Below, piece after piece: positions 39,673 through 40,336 of a stretch of 40,336 nucleotides of DNA. The DNA is from Candidatus Zipacnadia bacterium (GTDB lineage: Bacteria; Armatimonadota; Zipacnadia; Zipacnadales; JABUFB01), in contig JALGSS010000003.1 in assembly GCA_029821745.1 (NCBI GenBank), positions 1 through 40,336 on the forward strand, given 5' to 3'. The notes below the pieces were generated by a model. It ran no database searches. It had not been told where the DNA came from and worked only from the letters and a program-made list of their open reading frames with translations. The translations under genes were made by a program, and so were the position numbers. Positions within the stretch are counted from its first letter, which is position 1. Every line of letters begins with the position of its first letter.

Positions 39673-40336
39673 TCAGACGTCCACGGGCAGTTCGGCACAG
39701 CCTGGTCCGGTTGCCGGCAGCGGCGGTAAGCTCTTCAGCGGCCGCTCCTCTGTGTCCAGGTACATGGCGTGCAGCCGTGCGTCACTCATGTTGAATTTCA
39801 GGCGCACCTCCTGCCCTGCCAGTCGCCCAAGATCCGCGTTCGCGGTCCAGCTCACCGGGTGGTTCAGAGCGTTGCCCTTGATGGCGGCCGCCTCCTGCGC
39901 CGTGAAGCCCTCGATGACCCGCCAGTCGCGGGCCAACACCTCCACCTCAATAGCGCCATCTCCCCAGGTGGCGGCGTTCAGGAACAGCTTCGCGTGCTCG
40001 ACAACGAACGGCTTCGTGACCACGCGAGACGGTGGCGGCGCGCCGGTCTCCAGGCTCACGAGGCGGTCACGCGTGAAAGTGCACAATCCGCCGCTGATGA
40101 TGGAATGGGGTCGACGGACATCCGGCTCAGTGTGTTTGTAGTTGCATGCCTGGTAGTAGAGGTACACCTGGTCGTCCACGATGACGGGTTCGGGCTGATG
40201 CCCCATGGTGATCTCGTGGTCATAGTAGTTGTGCGGCCCGCTCGGGACGAACACCTCGCGGCGGCAGCACCGCGTGAAGTGGATGCCGTCGCGGCTGGTC
40301 GTGAGCTGAACGTCAATGTTGCCGGCTCCCGGCGCC
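39673..40336 (-). CDS. GH43/GH32-like five-bladed propeller protein, C-terminal part
   Basis: The frame is open to the right edge, so the N-terminus is outside the window. The visible 220 residues start QLTTSRDGIHFTRC, then HNYYDHEITMGHQPEPVIVD and VYLYYQACNY. This is the blade pattern of glycoside hydrolase family 43/32-like beta-propellers, in which acidic residues at blade starts are catalytic. The last 120 residues form a beta-sandwich (LFLNAATWGDGAIEVEVLAR, LGRLAGQEVRLKFNMSDARL), as in the C-terminal module of such enzymes. The track start at 40254 (GTG) is internal. It is probably a secreted glycosidase or a sugar-binding relative. No catalytic residue can be assigned from this part. 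Confidence 0.7.
   Translation of the reverse strand, partial: APGAGNIDVQLTTSRDGIHFTRCCRREVFVPSGPHNYYDHEITMGHQPEPVIVDDQVYLYYQACNYKHTEPDVRRPHSIISGGLCTFTRDRLVSLETGAPPPSRVVTKPFVVEHAKLFLNAATWGDGAIEVEVLARDWRVIEGFTAQEAAAIKGNALNHPVSWTANADLGRLAGQEVRLKFNMSDARLHAMYLDTEERPLKSLPPLPATGPGCAELPVDV

Overview
This window is high-GC bacterial DNA. It joins a defence and mobile-element segment (about 1-13 kb) to a segment of large secreted proteins for polysaccharide attack and binding (about 13-40 kb). Most large genes of the second segment have signal peptides, beta-propeller or FG-GAP repeats, carbohydrate-binding modules and lyase- or DUF4838-type domains. That repertoire suggests an uncultivated glycan degrader of the Planctomycetota/Lentisphaerota/Armatimonadota kind. 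This is an inference from gene content; no ribosomal or other phylogenetic marker is present.

Region 1-3.8 kb (minus strand): a CHC2 zinc-finger/TOPRIM primase-like gene cut by the window edge, a small conserved-looking protein, a winged-helix protein and a 408-aa protein of unknown family. They seem to be read leftward from a good sigma70-type promoter whose spacer holds a perfect palindrome. Region 4-12.3 kb (plus strand): a complete type I restriction-modification operon. Its order is hsdM, a possible 46-codon ORF coupled at both ends, hsdS, a 68-aa protein, a DUF262/HNH nuclease and hsdR, followed by a strong hairpin.

Region 13-32 kb: a secreted FG-GAP protein with a metzincin zinc motif; a periplasmic or secreted PQQ-like propeller protein with a SAM-methyltransferase fold inside it; a small TIR-domain protein; a 1481-aa CBM/lyase-like/FG-GAP protein; a truncated IS3-family element; and a PcRGLX/YetA-like (PL26-type) putative rhamnogalacturonan lyase with a broken CBM gene after it. 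Region 32-34.6 kb is a decayed integrative element. It holds an 85-bp direct repeat whose two copies fold into compensating hairpins, a separate highly structured stretch, a primase-like gene cut by an IS end, and the C-terminal half of a large serine recombinase.

Region 34.6-40.3 kb: a DUF4838 plus CBM9-like secreted protein; an isolated acetyl-CoA-synthase-like protein that keeps all six A-cluster cysteines; and the C-terminal part of a GH43/GH32-like propeller protein. The gaps between the large genes are full of IS ends without transposases, recombinase C-terminal scraps and terminal-inverted-repeat elements. The strongest candidates for something new are the solitary acetyl-CoA-synthase-like gene, the propeller-methyltransferase-propeller fusion, the structured repeats at 32.4-33.0 kb, and the added small genes of the restriction operon.
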